Assembly (NCBI RefSeq): GCF_016859285.1
Contig: NC_053411.1
Location: 17,922,722-17,986,721, forward strand
DNA: 64,000 nucleotides
Source of the DNA: Xiphias gladius
Taxonomy: Eukaryota > Chordata > Actinopteri > Istiophoriformes > Xiphiidae
Direction: 5' to 3'
Shown here in pieces: positions 40,101-51,889 of this stretch; within the stretch, counting starts at the first letter, position 1; each line of letters opens with the position of its first letter. Made by a program: the position numbers and the translations under genes. Under the pieces are notes generated by a model. It was not told the origin of the DNA. It ran no database searches and saw nothing but the letters and a program-made list of their open reading frames with translations.

Positions 40101-43100
40101 GTCGGGCGACGTTGTGCAGGAAGGGGCGGGCCAACATACTCACCAACGACCACACACCTGACCGAGAGGACGAGAGACAGCGGTACACGTACTTCTAGAG
40201 TACTTTTGATGTTATTTAGTTACCTGCATCTATATTACATTGAATACATTGAAAAACAATGATATAAAAGTCATACAACCATGAAACTGTGAAATAATTC
40301 AACACATTTTTAGAACTCATTGAACGTCATCTTGCTGTTGCTTCAGTATGAATAAGTGACAGGATCACGTAATCCGCTCGCTTTGATTGACAAAGACTTT
40401 GCGATGAAAAGTGGAAAAATCTGAAAGAAAAGCTGCAGGAATTGAATAAAAACTGACCCGCGATAAACTGCGTTACTGTGCAAATCATCGGGATGATAAA
40501 ACCAGAGCTGCGAGAGTTAGCTGATTAATGGAAGTAGAAGATTTATCGCCAGCTATTTTGATTATCAGTTAATAATTTTTCAGGCAAATTTGCCAAACGT
40601 TCTCAAATATGAGGATGGTTGGATAAAACATGCAGGTTAAGGCGATCAGTTTGGGCATTGGGAAGCTGTGACGTGCACTTTTCACTACTTTTTGGTGTTT
40701 CACAGAATAAACGATTGGCAGTTTAACGGATAATGAAAATAATCATTAGTTGCAGGCCAAGATCTAACTTTTATTAATATTCAGCTGAGTTTTGAGCGTT
40801 TGTTGCATTTCCTGTGTATATTATATATATTTGTCATGTCACTTATTGATTGATTTGAACACTTCAGGTCTTTATAGTCACCACTAATTGTTGTAAATGT
40901 CCTGTAGTAGTAGCTGTAGTAGTAGCTACTAACAGCATCACCGTTACGACAACACGTGTTCGTATTAGAACAACTTCCTTACTGCAGTTGCAACAACTCA
41001 CACTAGTATAATTACTTTCACTTTTAGTTGTTAGTACTTTTATGACACGTCTGCATTAAGACCACTACCACTACTACTACTTTTACTACTTCAGTTACGT
41101 GCACTGTTTCTCTTATCAGTATCACCGCAGCTGTTACTTCTTCATTGTCCTTTTCACTTCATCATTTTCTGCCTGTTGCTACTACTTTTAAAACAGGGAC
41201 ATTTACTGTTATTACTGTCACTACAACAGTACTATTACCATTACTTTTATTTCTAGAGTGTAATTACATGTACTTAAAATTTTACAATTGCTCCCACTGC
41301 CAGAAGAAACACTAATTCTACTTATGCATACAGGCTGAAGCTGATGGGAAAAATGTGCAAATTTCCTCAGATTATGATTTTTCCTTCTCCTTTTTTTTGC
41401 ACCTGTAAAAGAAAATGAATATTTTAAAAGACGCATTAGATTGAAGGTGTGTTCGGCAGTGTGTTATTGGGGTAATCAGTGGGTAAAAAACATCACGGAC
41501 TTTCAAAGATGCATTCACTCACAGTTTTGCTGGGGAATCCAACAAGGAAGACAAATGATGACAAATACCTAAAGCAGTATGCAGGCTCACAGTGAGAGTA
41601 TTGTTCAGCATTCAAAAAAGACTTGACTAAAGCTCTGTTCACACGAGACCAATGCTACTTCTCGGCTTTTTGTTCTTCCTCTTCCTCTTCCGAATGAAGA
41701 AATTATGGAGGCAGCAGTGGAAACTAGTAACCAGAGCTTTGATTGTATTTTGGGTGAGCCTTTGTAAAGCTTCTTCGCATAGGCACGCATGATGTTTTAA
41801 TCATATACTGAGAAAATTGTTGTGATTGTGTCAAAAACCACACAAGGTCTAAAGGTAATTCTGGTCCAGAGTGAACAGTGAAGCAGAAAGGCAGTGGAGC
41901 AGCAGGGTTCAGGTTTCCTACCAGCAGCCAGTTGGGTCATTGTGTATAAATAGACTCTACAGTATGTTGGACTGTGGGCGTCAGCCAAACAGCCTGCAGC
42001 TGGCAGCGGATCGGTGCCTTGCTCAAGAACACTTGCCTGTACGTGAGGTCCGGTTCATCCAGTAGAGAGAGAGCCGAGCCGGAGGTGGACAGGTTTGGGA
42101 TTCCCTTCAGCTCAAAGCAGCTGGTTTTATGTAACAGCAGAACAAGGCTATGTTTAACTCTGGACATCACCCAAACACATATTAACGCTTCAGTCTGTGA
42201 CCTACAGGCACATAACGTCAAAGTCCCAAACTTAACTGTCACTGATTTGTCTTAAAGGTACAGTCGGCAATATAAAAATAATAAGAAGGGAACTGGGAAA
42301 TGTGCTCAGTAGAGTGAAGTCCTCCGCCAAGGCCAATGTCAAACAACATACGCCGAACTTCAGAGAAAGAGATTCAAATTCATAGTAAATGAACCGGATT
42401 TGCCGCAAAATTTAGTGGGTTCTTCCCAGGCCCAGGCCCCGTCCCGCCACAAAGTTCGGCACAAATCAGTTCTGTACCTTTTGAGTAATCCTGCCGATAA
42501 AACCGACCACCAAACAAACAGACAGACAAGGGTGAAAACATAACCTCCGACACCTGTGATCACTCTGCATTTGAAGGACAGGTCTTCTAACCAGACAATA
42601 ACTAATCCTCGGTTGTATTTGCGTTCAGGATCCAGAGGTTTGGCGGCTCCGTGACGTGGAACAGCGTGGGTCAGGCTAACGTCAACGGGCGGCTCGCCAT
42701 GACTCGGAGCATCGGAGACTTCCACCTGAAAACCAGCGGCGTCATCGCTGAGCCAGATACACAGCGCCTAACTGTGAGTCCTGCTGCGGCTTCATCTGAC
42801 CTTTGACCTTTGGTCGGTCAAGGAGAGGTGGCCGGTTTTACCGCACAGTCTAAAGATGTCTCAAGACAGGTCCGAATTATAATCGGCCTGATTGATTCTG
42901 GGTCCAGTTCTTTTCCATAAGTCTCAGGTCTGTGCTGGGCTCAGGTAACATTTTCCCGGTTCTGCTTCGTATCGTTTACATTCGTGGAGTCCTCAACTTG
43001 GACGACAACTACAGACAGTGTAACTGTTTCTTTTAAATTTATCGACTTTTGTTCTAATGTCAGTGAATTGTTCATTGTATTTACTGTTTCTTGAGCTATA

Positions 43101-43748
43101 GTCAGAAGTCCACTCTATTCTATTCTGTTCTACCATTGCCATTGAGACATTTTTTAGGATATCAGCATGTCACCGAGCGCAGCTCCATCCTGCGGGGAGC
43201 GCCAGTGTCTGTACTGCATCCTGTGGTTTTTGAAACATTTCATTTTGGACCGAAGTGCCGACCGTCACTACCTTCTAACTTTTACCCCATAGTGGGTAAA
43301 TGACAGAAAACTGAGAGCAGGACTGAAACCTGAGATTCTGTTTCTCTCTGCAGGTCCAGCACGCCAAGGACTCCTTCCTCGCTCTCACCACCGACGGCAT
43401 CAACTTCCTGCTGAGTGACCAGGAGATCTGCGATGTCATCAACCAGTGCCAAGACCCCACAGAGGCTGCAGACGTCATCGCTCAGCAGGTAGAGAGCGGC
43501 TCATGAATCCCTCTTATTTTTACATTCACTCTGTGTGTAGCCGCTCATTCTAACCAGCTAACTGAGGAAAAAAGCAGGTGAGTTTGAGTTGATGACAAGT
43601 GCTGCGTGTTTTCAAGGCGCTGCAGTACGGCTCGGAGGACAACGCCACCATCGTCATCGTCCCGTTCGGAGCCTGGGGGAAATATCAGAGCCCCACCAAC
43701 GTCTACAGCATGAGCAGGAACTTCGCCTCGAGTTGGAGATGGGCGTAG
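37101..43748 (+). CDS. ppm1k: Mitochondrial protein phosphatase PPM1K (branched-chain ketoacid dehydrogenase phosphatase)
   Basis: PPM1K (PP2Cm) is a Mn/Mg-dependent Ser/Thr phosphatase of the mitochondrial matrix. It dephosphorylates BCKDH E1-alpha and so switches on branched-chain amino-acid breakdown. Eight coding exons: 37101-37211, 38462-38638, 38780-38952, 39047-39147, 40017-40182, 42629-42773, 43354-43488, 43617-43748. They sum to 1140 bases (379 aa; human 372), and all phases match. The N-terminus ([20 protein letters not shown]) is basic without acidic residues, as for a matrix targeting peptide. PP2C motifs in order: QNEDR (113-117), DGHGG (134-138), VGDSR (213-217), DHTP (232-235), TRSIGD (268-273), TTDGI (303-307), EDNAT (343-347). 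All metal-binding aspartates are present, so the enzyme should be active. The pre-catalytic [18 protein letters not shown] is characteristic of PPM1K. The ATG follows a non-coding first exon in the CpG island. Confidence 0.95.
37630..38385. repeat. Old interspersed repeat split by a MITE
   Basis: The left part (37630-37696; GATTATTTTCTCGATTGGTC, TTTTTGTCTATT) and right part (38086-38385; ATGCCAAAAAATAGCGG, AAAGATATTCAATTTACT, TTAACTATTTGGCTAATTG) read as one fish-type repeat when the insertion at 37697-38085 is removed. Similar sequence lies at 40550-40765 and 44796-45002. Confidence 0.55.
37697..38085. mobile_element. MITE flanked by TTAA, nested in another repeat, in ppm1k intron
   Basis: The left end TTAAAGCAACATTATGCAACT and the inverse of the right end, TTAAAGCAAGACTGTGTAACT, form terminal inverted repeats. 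TTAA sits at both edges (37697-37700, 38082-38085). Removing about 385 bp restores the continuous reading of the host repeat around one TTAA, so TTAA is best read as the target-site duplication. No ORF of note; non-autonomous. Confidence 0.7.
39618..39641 (+). repeat. Poly-A tract
   Basis: About 24 As in a ppm1k intron. Confidence 0.85.
40550..40765. repeat. Interspersed repeat related to 37630-38385
   Basis: Contains ATTTTGATTATCAGTTAATAAT, GCCAAACGTTCTCAAATATGAGGATG-like and ATAATCATTAGTTGCAGGCC blocks, typical of the same family. It lies in a ppm1k intron. Confidence 0.45.
40890..41245 (+). repeat. Degenerate (ACT/GTA)n trinucleotide-rich block
   Basis: GTAGTAGTAGCTGTAGTAGTAGC passes into many scattered ACTACT, TTACTACTTT and TTACTGTTATTACTGT units over 350 bases. 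The order is too degenerate for a simple microsatellite. A similar block occurs at 31150-31400. Confidence 0.6.
42321..42553 (-). mobile_element. MITE with CCTCTGCCAAGG ends, copy 2 (inverted)
   Basis: The inverse of the 35548-35782 element: CCTCCGCCAAGG at the left edge and AAATTTAGTGGGTTCTTCCC, GGCCCCGTCCCGCCACAAAG within. The terminal repeat at 42540-42553 is decayed. It lies just upstream of the ppm1k exon at 42629. Confidence 0.65.
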
Positions 43749-44527
43749 ACGACACACAGGAACAGAAAAAAAACATCACAGAGCTGAATTGGAGGACACA
43801 ACCATTTTCGATCTTTTCCAGACTCAAAAAATTCCACGAAACTGCCCTGAATTCATCTGACGAGATCCCTCACCCTCAGTAGTGCTGGCTTTCGTATTCA
43901 TTTTCCTGTTTTAGCTCCAAGCTGACTAGTCGATGTATATAGAGTGTATATTAATTTATTGTACATACAGAGGGGTTTGCTGCAGCGTTTATTCATCAGT
44001 GTGAAGTTTGTTCATCTGCGCGCTGTGCATCATGTGCATTTAGACTTAACATTTTAACATCCCTCGACGTGACTGCGGATGTCGAGGGTTTGCTGCCGTC
44101 ATGTAAATTTAACTTGTCCAGAAGACAAAACACACGTTTGGTTTGATGTTCAGCTCAGTCTGGGGTGGGTTTATCTGGGGGGGGGTTACAGGTTATACAT
44201 TTATCTAAACGGCTTTAGGTCTTTTACCTGCCGGTTAGGATAAATCATAAAAACTGTTTTATTCCTTTTTACTGTAATTCATGTTATCATTGTCTTAAAT
44301 GTAAAATTCTGTCTGCTCCGTAAACAGTGTTTTGAGGAAGTGGGGACAAGTCAACGTATTGGAGGAGTGACCACAAAAACATACCACAGTTAAGCTTTGT
44401 GTGCAGGTCTCTCCTGTAAAAGGTAACGCATCATAAGACACTTTGAAAAGATGGTATAAAGTATATCTGGAACTCTACAATTGGATCGTCCCTTGTGTCA
44501 GCTGATTCCTCTGCCAGTACAGGGATG

Positions 44528-44533
44528 AATAAA
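44528..44533 (+). terminator. ppm1k: Candidate poly(A) signal of ppm1k
   Basis: AATAAA lies 780 bases after the stop codon, with TTGCCTGTTTTT-type T/G-rich sequence about 40 bases downstream. Confidence 0.45.
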
Positions 44534-44795
44534 ATTTGACACGTTAAACTGAAACTTCACAGTTTGCCTGTTTTTCTACAGACCTTCTCATGCAGACCCG
44601 AGTCAACCTTTTTTAAAGGTTTTTTTCTCAAGTCACGAAGTTGTGGAAATGCAGATTTACAGCAGGTGGCAGTTTTTCTCTGCCAATATAGTATTCGTAC
44701 AGCCGGGGGACCCGTCCGACTACATGCACACAGGCTTCGGCATCACGTGCTGTTCTTAGGGAGATCAGTGTCGTCTACGCTGAGAGGCTGAAGCA

Positions 44796-45465
44796 GTTAG
44801 TCGACTAACCCCTCGACAGTAGAATAATTTGATCATTTATTGACAATTTCAGTCATTTCCCAAGCAAAAAGAGTGAGAAAAGGCCAAATAGTTTTGGATT
44901 TCTGCCTTTCAAAGGAGACGATTTGAGGGGGGGGTTTTCTGGACTTTTGACGGATTTTTTATGTTTCATGGCGGAAAAATAATCATCAGTCGCAGCCCTA
45001 ACAGACACGGAGCCTAAATGTGATTACAGTACCGTGCTGAAGAGATGTCCTGAGCTGTCACAGAGTATCGGTATCGGCTCTGACCAGGCCCATGTTAATG
45101 GATCGGTATCGGCTAAAACAAAACCGATCAAAATCTGATCTTTTATGCACTGAACTCTGCCGTGTTTCGTCCCGCTCGGCCTACTAGTCTTGCGGTGCTG
45201 CTCTCCTTTCCAACAGCCGACAACGAGCGCGTTTCGCCGCATGTGTGTGTGAAGACGAGTGGGGTAATCAGGGGGCAGGTGTGCAGAAGGACGGCGAGGA
45301 TTCGCAACATACCGAGTCGCCAAGCTGTAACAAATCGCTGGGCTAAATTTACTCAGCTACAGCTGGTATTGCAAAGTGTCAGATATAAATTAAATCAAAA
45401 TTTAGGCTTATATAAGTATCAGATGGGACAGTATCAGGATCAGGATTGGGACATCCCTAACTCTT
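44796..45465. repeat. Decayed interspersed repeats
   Basis: GTTAGTCGACTAACCCCTCG, ATAATCATCAGTCGCAGCCC (44975-45000) and GGTATCGGCT doublets (45066-45120), with GGACATCCCTAAC at about 45449, look like two adjacent old transposon-derived repeats. No coding content. Confidence 0.45.
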
Positions 45466-47439
45466 AAGTGTGCATAAGAACTTGATAATCGAGTGTGTGA
45501 ACGCTGTTTGTCCTCCCCTCCCCCGGGATTTAGAAACCTTTTCAGCCATTTCCTGAAAAGGTTTTCGGAACCTTCCTAGTCTTGCATGAAGTAGGCCTGT
45601 GCTGTCGTGATAACGGTAGTGGAAGTACTCTGATCCTCAGCATGAATAAAAGCAGTGATACCGCAGGCTCGTTTAACACAAATGAAAAGAAAACCATCAA
45701 TCAAGGTCACGTTATTAAGGCAACGTTTGGTTTGGAGTTTTCCATCCTGTTCCCCTTTCGCTACGACCGACCCTTTTAAAGTCTCGTTGCTTTTAACTGC
45801 ACACGAGCAGTTTCACATGAACTATTTTCATACATCAGTGACGAACGTGTGGCTCGTAGACTTCCTGACAGCTCAGAGTTGTGGAAAGTGGCTCCTGGTT
45901 GACCGGCAGCTGGTTCCCCTCTCGGACGTCCAGTTGCATCACAGAAATTGTCCCGCCCTCCCAATGCGTGACGAGCCGTTTCAGGTGTCGCCGGGTAAAT
46001 ATAGAAAACCCCTGAGATTCCTCGAATTCCCTCGTGTGACCGCAAGGTGATGCTGAAGCTGCTGCAACAACACACACACACACACGCTAAAAGGCACAGT
46101 AAAATATAATATGTGTCAGTGACACAAAATACTTGCTAGCGTGGTGCCACATGACACACTGACACACACACTGGAACTTGACCTTGAAAACCTTGTGATC
46201 GACTGTGTGCGTGTGTGTGTTGGCCTCCAGAAAATTTTGTGAAATCATTAACTGTGCGCGCGCGTGTGTGTGTGTGTGCGTGTCTTGTTTTTTAGCCCAC
46301 AACTAGGTTACACAGCCTGATCCACATGTGTGCAAAGAGGCAGAAACTGATTTTTTTGTGCGTTTTGTGTGTGTGTGTGTGCGGACAATCAGCTTCTTTA
46401 TTTGGACGCTGAGCCACTTGATAACTGGTGTGAATTAAAAATATTTAACCGCGTTAACGATACAATTAAAAACAAGTTTGCCAGTGAATGTAAATATTTG
46501 GTTTTCAATGTTAAAGCTATCATTGAATGATGTATAAACATTTCAGAAAATCAATAGATTTTGTGCAGAGAACACAGAAAAAAAAGTTCTATCGTTACAG
46601 TTTTTATTACTAGTCGATATCATTTTATGCATATTTGACATAATGTAGATGTGGATCAAACAAGTACTCTTCACAAAATAAAAGCACTCGCCGTAAAACG
46701 TTCAGAATTAAAAAGGAGACAGACAGCGTAAAACAGGAGCTGTTTTTCCAGCCTTTATGACCTGTGACCCCTTTAAAATAAAGCAAGAACTGCTTTTAAC
46801 CCCCCATCACAGGTTCCTTAATGTGAATGTGTTACATTTGAGACGCCTGAAGAGGAAAATCTTTACAGATTTTACCCAGAAAAGACGATCTTAACAGAAT
46901 TTTGTGCAACAGACATATTTCTTCCTTTTTTGCCAATTTAACATTATTCATTGAACTTTTATTTGTACAGGTTAGGTTGGCTGTGCATGTTGCTGAAAGC
47001 AGACAGAATCAGAATAAAAGAGTTAACTGGGTACAGTAACGGGTGTTGGGCTTTATTTGGGCTTTTGGTTTTTTTTGTCTGCGTGTGGCGTTTACCCTGG
47101 TTCCTCCCTTCTGTGTTTTCACCAGCTGAGGGAGCTGCTGGGACGCGCAACAGGCGACCCTGACTCCTTTCAGACAAACGTCTCACCGTCCTTGTGGGGA
47201 CTCTCCTCTGACTACACTCATTCCTTACCCTGGTAAAACTAATACAAAACAAAAAAAACACCCAAAAAGACCCGAAAACTTTAACCTTAGTCTGTGTGTA
47301 AAGACCCCAAAACCCTCTTTAATCCTAAAACCTCTCATAAAATAACTACGAATCAGAATCAACTCAAGTCCCCACACTGTCAGTAAACTACAAGGTTTTG
47401 GTTCATCAGCATGTGACCAAAAACAGGGAAACACACACA

Positions 47440-47473
<34 letters not shown>

Positions 47474-47990
47474 ATTTAAATACACCATTATTTATTTCCA
47501 TTACTCCAAGTCAGCAGCCACCCAGTGCATTAAAAGTGGATAGAGATGGTAACTTAAACAAATATGGAGCTTTGAAATTAGTATAATTGTACAGAGTGGA
47601 TGTACCTGTTATAAACAAAACGCCGGAAGGTGAGGAACAAACACTACATTTAGATTTTGTGTAAAGGCCCAACACTCGCGACGCTCGTCCTCGATTGACG
47701 CAAAACGGATGAAACGGGATAAAAGTGATGTGCAATAAACTCTGTTCCCGGCAAAGACACGGGATCAAATAACGTTTAAAATGTTAGATTAATATTGGTT
47801 TTAAAAACAAACGGGGTATTTCTCAGTTTCGTGGCTCTATTACACTTTCATCTGTATTTAATCATATAATGTCTCGTTTATTTAACATTTGTCACATGTC
47901 ATTGCCCAGTAAAATACGCTGTTTGTGACCCGCAGACGCTGGTAAACCCCCCTTTGACAAATCGCAGCGAAACATTCATTTATTGACTAT
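45466..47990. other. Intergenic stretch between ppm1k and the 48-kb island
   Basis: No recognisable exon. It holds CA and TG microsatellites (46070-46086, 46258-46280, 46368-46381, 47441-47470) and a small perfect hairpin at 45535-45563. Confidence 0.45.
47441..47470 (+). repeat. (CA)n microsatellite
   Basis: Fifteen CA units. Confidence 0.95.
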
Positions 47991-47999
47991 TTCCCTGCA

Positions 48000-48680
48000 C
48001 CTGGACCCGTAAACACCGGCGCCGGGCTGCCATCACACCTGTGCCTGAGCGGAACAGCCCCCGCCAAGTCAAGAGTTTCACCGAGAGTCTGGCGCCTACA
48101 GCTAACGTTCACGTTTCCTCGGCGAATTTCGGACCGTAGCAACCGAAGATCCTACGGCGTCGGATTACGCAGTTGTCTAGAGGTCACACGTGAATTCGCT
48201 GATTTACGTCGAAACGTCAACGGTGAAGTCTTGTTGTCCCTTTCAATGCAGCCCGTTACTGCTCACGTCTCGGACGGAATTTGACGGCGTGTTGCAGTGT
48301 TGATTGCTCGGCGGAGAGAAAACGGCGGGAGGCCGCCGCCCCCTTTTTTCTGCTTTCGCACCGCGGTAGTGATTTGGTACCGGCTAATATCAGCTCGGAG
48401 GCCAAACGACGAGGCGGCCATGCTGTTTTTGCATCGATCATTCGTGCGACGGTGCCTCGTGTCCAGCCGGACCCAGCGCGGGGCGTCGACGGCAGCTGGA
48501 GCTGGCTTCCGTCAGGGGACGCCGGGGGGGGGGGGCTATCGAAGCCCGCCCTGCCGGTGCCACGTCTGTTGAGATGTTTTCTGCCGACGTCGAGTTCTCC
48601 TTCACACCTGGCGACTGCTGCGTTCGACTTGCCAGCATGTGTCCGTGTCACATGTGTGGACACGGATCTAGTTCTTTAGT
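48000..48680. promoter_or_regulatory. CpG-rich island with short ORFs, owner gene unclear
   Basis: A sharp rise in GC and CpG over about 680 bases marks a promoter or first exon in an otherwise AT-rich spacer. A plus-strand ORF from 48420 (context GCGGCCATGC) starts MLFLHRSFVRRCLVSS and has many Arg and no acidic residues in its first 35 codons, like a mitochondrial presequence. It ends at 48572, just past a run of twelve Gs (48524-48535). It could be a distal abcg2 promoter, a first exon of an unrecognised gene, or a chance ORF. No good splice donor was found after the ORF. Confidence 0.45.
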
Positions 48681-49431
48681 AGCCACATGAGCATTCACAG
48701 CAACAGCCCTGCAGCCCTGAGTGCAATAGGAATTTATACTTATATTTCACATTTTGGGGGGGGGGATTTTAAACTTAATTTGTATAACTTTTAATAGAAC
48801 ATAAAAACTGCAAAGTAAATAAATAAAATAAAATGAGAGAACAGGCAGAAGGTCACCAGGGGCAATAGATGAGTTCGTACATAATAAGGGGGGTTTTAAT
48901 GCACGTCAAGGGTTATCTTCTCAATTTTCACAGATAAAACGAACGACATACAAAAGTCTCACCTTGGTCAAGAGAAACATAAGATAAAGACAAATGAAGT
49001 GTCAGGTTTTTTTTTCTCTTTCTTTTTCGCAGGTTGGTTTAAATCAGAATCAGGTTCAAATACTGTATTTTTACTACACTGCAAAACAGGTTTTACGACT
49101 CAATTCTGGACCAAAATGTCTTTATAAGATTGAGCCTTTTGCAGGTTTAACGTCCCAAAACTTTATAAAAGTAGTTAAAAACAGCTCCACTTTGACTAAC
49201 TACAACAGAAATGCTGCTCTCACATTAATGCATCAGTGATGATATTCTATACGATACCGTGTGTATTAAATTAGCGAGGCCATTTTTAACAACAAGCACT
49301 TTTACTTCTGTTTCTTGCCAGTAAATTTTGCCTATTTTAATTGCGTCCTTTTGCTGAAGTGGTGTTTCACAAGCAGGACTTTTACTTTATGCCGAGGAAC
49401 TGAAGTGAAGATCTAAATACTACTTTCAGCC

Positions 49432-49432
<1 letters not shown>

Positions 49433-49460
<28 letters not shown>
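49433..49460 (+). repeat. (AG)n microsatellite
   Basis: Fourteen AG units. Confidence 0.95.
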
Positions 49461-49466
<6 letters not shown>

Positions 49467-49499
49467 CGCGTGAGTCACACACCATCAGCTGCCCTGCTC

Positions 49500-49696
49500 C
49501 CTACTTCTCTTATCATGCCTTCAGTCATAACACTGGTTTTATAACACACACACACACACGCACGCTCAACAAACCACTCACTCTCTCGCACACACTGGTC
49601 TCTGCAGTCTGTGTCCACACACTCTCCTGGTCAGTGTCCTGCGGCGTGGATGTCCACCAGCGGCTGCTTTTAACAGGGAATTTCTGTGTCCGGCAG
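49500..49696 (+). other. abcg2: Candidate 5' non-coding exon of abcg2
   Basis: A segment ends TGTGTCCGGCAG followed by a strong donor GTAAGC at 49697. The next acceptor with coding sense is TCTTCAG at 51857, 33 bases before the abcg2 ATG. Only splice logic and position support it. The transcription start could instead lie in the island at 48.0-48.7 kb. Confidence 0.4.
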
Positions 49697-49699
49697 GTA

Positions 49700-51850
49700 A
49701 GCGATGAACTCAAGTTTTTACCTTTACCGATTTGAGAACGGTGTCATCACCCGTGTATTTTTTTATGAAGACAAACCCTGAAGGGTGAACTGTTCCTGGC
49801 CAGATTCATTTCCATCCGGTTCGATAAAGAGAGGTTAGAGCATTTTTTTCTCTTTTTCTTTTTTTTTGTGACGGAATAGGATTGTTTGTAGAGCAGAGAC
49901 GGGGGGGAGAAGTTCAGAAAGGCGTCTGTTGATTTTGACTTCAGTTTCCCATGCAGCACTGCAGTGAGGAGGTTGAATACTGGGGGTCACAGACAGCAAA
50001 CTGCCCCACTGATGCTGGAAATGAACCTTTTTTTTGCACGTATTCTATAACTTTTGTCGGACTTTCGGCGGATTTACAGCAGGCCGATCCTCAGTTTGCA
50101 CACCAGCAATATTGAAAGGAAACAGTCAAAGGTTCAAGCTGCAGTTACTAGAAAAAACAACCGAATGCCAAAATCTGCCGAATCCGTTTGTTTATTGTTG
50201 GGTCATCGAAGAGCCCGACTTCTGACACTGGAGATCGCTGTTCGCATGTTGTCGTCTACCAACAGCTAATGTTGGTGTCTTTTAACCATATCCACAGTCT
50301 TTCCCTCGCCTGAACCCTGTAGTTATTTCTGCCTAAACCTAACCAAACTAAACCAAACAATCTTATTATTTTATTTTTATAAAGGTTTTGAAGGACACTG
50401 GCGAACAATATCTATATAGAGTTATATAGGGCTATATTGCAGGGTATTTTATCAGTCCTAGTAAGCTGTAGCCACAGTTTCTACCCCTCACGTTAGCATA
50501 CATTCAAGTTACAGAGGTAACTATTGGGTTCTCTTAAAGATGATTAACCGTCGATTAAAAAAACCACCAAGATATCTCTAGAATCCCACCGAAAGATAAA
50601 AGCAAAAAAAAAGAAAAGATTTTTATCCCAAGTTACGCCTTTGTTTCCCAATCAAACCAAACAAAGATGGATAGGAAACACGTTAAAAATCGTTTTCAAC
50701 GGGCAGTGGATGGAATATTTTTTCATCCTGACGGTTTAAAGAGTCTTTGGGGATTCGGAAAATATCGTCAGAACAGCGGTAAGTGTTGGTGAACGACCTG
50801 GGCTTTTCAAACATGGCCGGTTGATTGTCTTTCAGCTAAACCAGCGGTAACCTCGTTGGCCTGAATGCATGTTAATAGATGAGGGACGCGAACTGGGGTT
50901 AAGTGTGCTGCTTCAATATTTAACTAAAGACGACACCACAATGTTAGTTCCTTCTAAAATAACTCTGTTCAGATGATTAGAATAGAAAAACATACTGTGA
51001 CAGCAGCACAGAACTTAGATTGGTACTTTATTGTTTATATTTTCATATTATATGTTTCACTTTTAATGAGAAGAGGCTTTTAGTACGAGGACTGGCGACT
51101 CTATGTCTGGGAAACGTAACGCTATCCTGGACAAAGAGTTTGACTGGGGAGTGTAAACTTCCCCGGATCCAATAGAGAGCAGAGCAGCGCCACTGACGTT
51201 AGCTTGGACTCTGATATAGCGTCCAGGACCAGCTAGCAGAGAGCGCATGTGACTTTTTCCGGCGTAACCTGTGACCCTACAGAATTATGTAGCTGGCTCA
51301 TGAATCGGGCCGTTGGCTTTGGAGGCAAAGCTCGGTTACTGTTATACGTAGTAAGCTAGCTAGCCGAGCTTGTTAACGTTAGCAGCTTAGGCAAACACAC
51401 AGTTTGACCCTCTTTACGAATTTTGATCTGGTGTTTGTGTTTTGGAGATAAAGAGATAAAACGCTTAAACTCTTGCATCAGTGTAATGTGCTTTGCCGAA
51501 TACTGTATCGTGAAATCATGATAGCTGGTTTCATCTGGTTCCTGTTTCCGTTCCTGACAAGAACACCTGGGTTTGATGAGCCCCGGCGTTAGCAAGACTC
51601 GCTTTTCTCGGCCAATACCGGTTAAATCAACATCACACTGTAACACCACGATACAGTCACAGGTGGACTGTCTGTTTTTCGCAATCCAGCAAGACCATAA
51701 TCTGCTTCCTTTCACTTTATTTTGAGCTGAATATAGATGGGAAAATATATGAATTAAGAGCAAAGTAAATAAATAAAACGCACAGAGAAGCTAAGCTAGC
51801 TCGAGAAGGACTTCAGCTGTCTATAAGAAGTGTTTGTAACAGTATATGTC
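49700..51850. other. Probable first intron of abcg2
   Basis: No exon recognised. Short GCTAGCTA/GTTAGC-rich pieces at 51230-51390 and 51790 suggest repeat remnants. Confidence 0.35.
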
Positions 51851-51889
51851 TCTTCAGCGCTTTGTGCTCAGGCGGAGAGAGGATAAAAG

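Noticed and set aside
45655-46050. 131-codon plus-strand ORF
   Set aside because: No recognisable domain, no flanking splice logic, and it runs into a CA microsatellite region.
48256-48663. 135-codon minus-strand ORF in the CpG island
   Set aside because: High GC lowers stop frequency, so ORFs are open on both strands here. No motif, and no start context better than the plus-strand alternative.
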